From Acidobacteriota bacterium (GTDB taxonomy: Bacteria; Acidobacteriota; Thermoanaerobaculia; Gp7-AA8), in the NCBI GenBank assembly GCA_019244185.1, contig JAFATB010000006.1:434001-498000 (forward strand): 64,000 nt of DNA, read 5' to 3'. Both the position numbers and the translations under genes were made by a program. Under the pieces are notes generated by a model that saw only the letters and a program-made list of their open reading frames with translations, was not told the origin of the DNA and ran no database searches. Shown here one piece after another: positions 62,357-64,000 of this stretch (the stretch's first letter is position 1; the number at the start of each line of letters is the position of its first letter).

Positions 62357-64000
62357 TCAGGGAACGGGAACCAGGTTGCGCGGAGGGTACAGCCGACTCA
62401 GTTCTGAGAATACGAGGTAAGCAGCGAGCGCAGCGCCGGTCAAGCCCGTTGCGCGTTCCCAATAGGTACGACTAAAGAACTTTCCGAAGCCGTCGCCTGT
62501 CGGCGCTCCTGATGGAGGATCACAACTGCAGTTTGCGAGATATTCGGCTTTTCGCGCGGCGAGTTGCGCCTTATCAGTGTCAATTAATCGGCGATGACCG
62601 CGCCGGCTCAACCGCGGCAACTTGTCATCCCCCAGAGCCGCCTCCGGTAACCCGAGCGGATCCTCGTCCAACTCTCCGACACGTTCATCAATCTTCTTTT
62701 GCAAGTTCTCAATCGTCCGAAGCAGGCGACGACAATATTCGGAACTCTTCGGAAGAAGTCCGAACGCATCGAATTCGTTCGTGGGATTAGCTTCGACGTA
62801 TGAGTAACTATTGACGCCACCTGCAACTCCAATCGGATCCGCCTGCGTATACCGCCCCCACCCCGCACGATACCACCGGAAGATGTTGTACGACAGCTCT
62901 CCTCCGCCTGCCGGAGTCTCCTCCTGACCGGGGAGCCGCAGGATCTGGGGGTCGGTCATGTCGCCCGTACGATAGGAAAAGATCGCACCATAGGGCTCGT
63001 ACTCGGCGCGCCAAACGATGGCGGCGGTGGGATCGGTCTGCAGGAGCGGCGTGCCGAGGTGATCGGTGAAGGTGTAGCGGAGGGGGACACTCGCGTCGGT
63101 CGACGCCTGCGCAACCGGTTCGCTGCCGAACCAGATGTAGTCGGTCTCAGGAATCGGGTCGCCGAGGTCGAGCATTGGCGGCTCGAGGCGCACCAGAAGG
63201 TGCAGGTCGGGGGAGTAGACGAAGAGACGCGTGGTTTCGGGATCGCCGACACCTGGGGCGGAGGTATCTGTTACGCGTACGCCGCGGCCGTCGTAGGCAA
63301 AATCGGCGTACGGCTGCGGGAACTGTGAAATAACGCGAGGCGTTCCGGCGAAAAGGTTACGCGCACTGTAGTGGCCATGCGAAGTCTCGTTCCCGGCGGC
63401 GTCTACTGAGACGGTCTGGGTGCCCGTGCTCACCACTGACTGCAAACGCGGAGTGCTGCCAGAGTAGAAGAAACTGAGCGAACGGCTACCCAGTTGCGAT
63501 GACGTCATATTACCCATCGCGTCGTACGTGTAGCTGCCGGTTCCCCACAAGGACGCGCCACTGTTCGCAGTGACGAGCCGATTGAGATCGTCGTAGGCGA
63601 AGTCGCGATCGTAAGCCGCATCCGTGGCATCGTGGATCTCGGTGATGTTGCCGACAGCATCTTCGGCGTACGTGTAATCGGCGATCGTGCCTGACGGGCC
63701 GGACAGGCTGTTCTCCTGCGGCTGATAGCGCGCATTGAAGGCGCTGGTTTTCGTTGTCCCGTTGCCGTACACGACTTCAGTCGCGGGGCCGAACGGTAGA
63801 TAGGAGGCGGAGGTCACGACCGGCGTGGTATCCGCGGTCGCGGACACTGGACGCCGCGCAAAGTCGTATGCATACGTCACCGTACGGCCTGCGGGATAGA
63901 CGATCGAACTGCGATTCCCGGCGGCATCGTAGGCATACAGAGTCGAGAAAACCTTGGTCTCGGCGACCGGAAGTCCGCGCCGCTCGTAGCAATACGTCGT
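62357..64000 (-). CDS. Rhs/YD-repeat polymorphic toxin-like protein, C-terminal part (5' end outside window)
   Basis: 547 codons are visible; the frame runs open to the window edge. YD repeats recur (LYAYDAAGNRSS, FAYDDLNRL, YTYDAMGNMTS) and the Rhs-associated core domain is complete: DHLGTPLLQTDPTAAIVW, FRWYRAGWGRYTQADPIG and NSYSYVEANPTNEFDAFGL. The variable C-terminus of about 150 residues (SSEYCRRLLRTIENLQKKID, GHRRLIDTDKAQLAARKAEY) is helical, with cysteines at both ends of its first half, and then a hydrophobic segment (TGLTGAALAAYLVF). No known nuclease or deaminase motif is visible. Confidence 0.9.
   Translation of the reverse strand, partial: TTYCYERRGLPVAETKVFSTLYAYDAAGNRSSIVYPAGRTVTYAYDFARRPVSATADTTPVVTSASYLPFGPATEVVYGNGTTKTSAFNARYQPQENSLSGPSGTIADYTYAEDAVGNITEIHDATDAAYDRDFAYDDLNRLVTANSGASLWGTGSYTYDAMGNMTSSQLGSRSLSFFYSGSTPRLQSVVSTGTQTVSVDAAGNETSHGHYSARNLFAGTPRVISQFPQPYADFAYDGRGVRVTDTSAPGVGDPETTRLFVYSPDLHLLVRLEPPMLDLGDPIPETDYIWFGSEPVAQASTDASVPLRYTFTDHLGTPLLQTDPTAAIVWRAEYEPYGAIFSYRTGDMTDPQILRLPGQEETPAGGGELSYNIFRWYRAGWGRYTQADPIGVAGGVNSYSYVEANPTNEFDAFGLLPKSSEYCRRLLRTIENLQKKIDERVGELDEDPLGLPEAALGDDKLPRLSRRGHRRLIDTDKAQLAARKAEYLANCSCDPPSGAPTGDGFGKFFSRTYWERATGLTGAALAAYLVFSELSRLYPPRNLVPVP

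Overview
The window is high-GC, densely coded DNA from a Gram-negative bacterium. It holds genes for ADP-heptose and LPS heptosyl transfer, a type IV pilus motor, chemotaxis, exported proteins with signal peptides, an adenosylcobalamin-dependent ribonucleotide reductase, a large Lhr helicase and a nucleotidyltransferase/small-protein pair. The combination fits Acidobacteriota, perhaps a Thermoanaerobaculia-like lineage. That placement is inference: there is no rRNA in the window.

Layout. 1-4261: end of a membrane Ser/Thr kinase, a zinc-ribbon membrane protein with HEFGH, an NTase/small-protein pair, an exported protein and a saccharopine-dehydrogenase-like enzyme. 4262-4894: a non-coding stretch with a promoter, a 26-aa ORF, a terminator, a damaged tRNA-Ile(GAT) and a perfect 14-bp palindrome. 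4895-13867: SPFH protein, unknown 212-aa protein, lhr, then convergent nrdJ. 13868-14729: nrdJ upstream region with a promoter, an NrdR-box-like palindrome and a 50-aa ORF. 14730-22936: paired membrane proteins, glycosyltransferase, UbiA prenyltransferase, NYN-domain protein, nadB, a methyltransferase and an exported protein. 23141-26088: three tandem paralogous secreted proteins, two with an IPT/TIG domain, then a second methyltransferase. 26799-33584 (minus): pilB-pilT-pilC-pilS-ruvB. 33705-36842 (minus): rfaE1-rfaE2-waaC-DUF3108, coupled by 4-base overlaps. 36877-42405: DUF5522 protein, MCP and CheW, double-FHA protein, diguanylate cyclase, LpoB/CsgG-like protein.

42480-46183 is a complete 3.7-kb transposon. 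It has 34-bp imperfect terminal inverted repeats, an exact 8-bp target duplication, a frameshifted IS1-family DDE transposase, two atypical tRNA genes, a large stem-loop/MITE-like element and six small cargo genes (three HTH proteins, a HicB-like protein, two unknowns). It sits just upstream of the lexA promoter.

46261-64000: lexA and an XRE regulator; a roughly 215-bp tandem repeat that copies the 3' end of the neighbouring epimerase gene; tsaD, valS, birA, coaX, ggt, rpiA, a GDSL esterase, a lipoprotein, an MMPL transporter and bioY; then the C-terminal part of an Rhs/YD-repeat protein with a downstream candidate immunity gene. A 79-bp palindrome-rich repeat (3 mismatches between copies) lies just upstream of both nadB and coaX.
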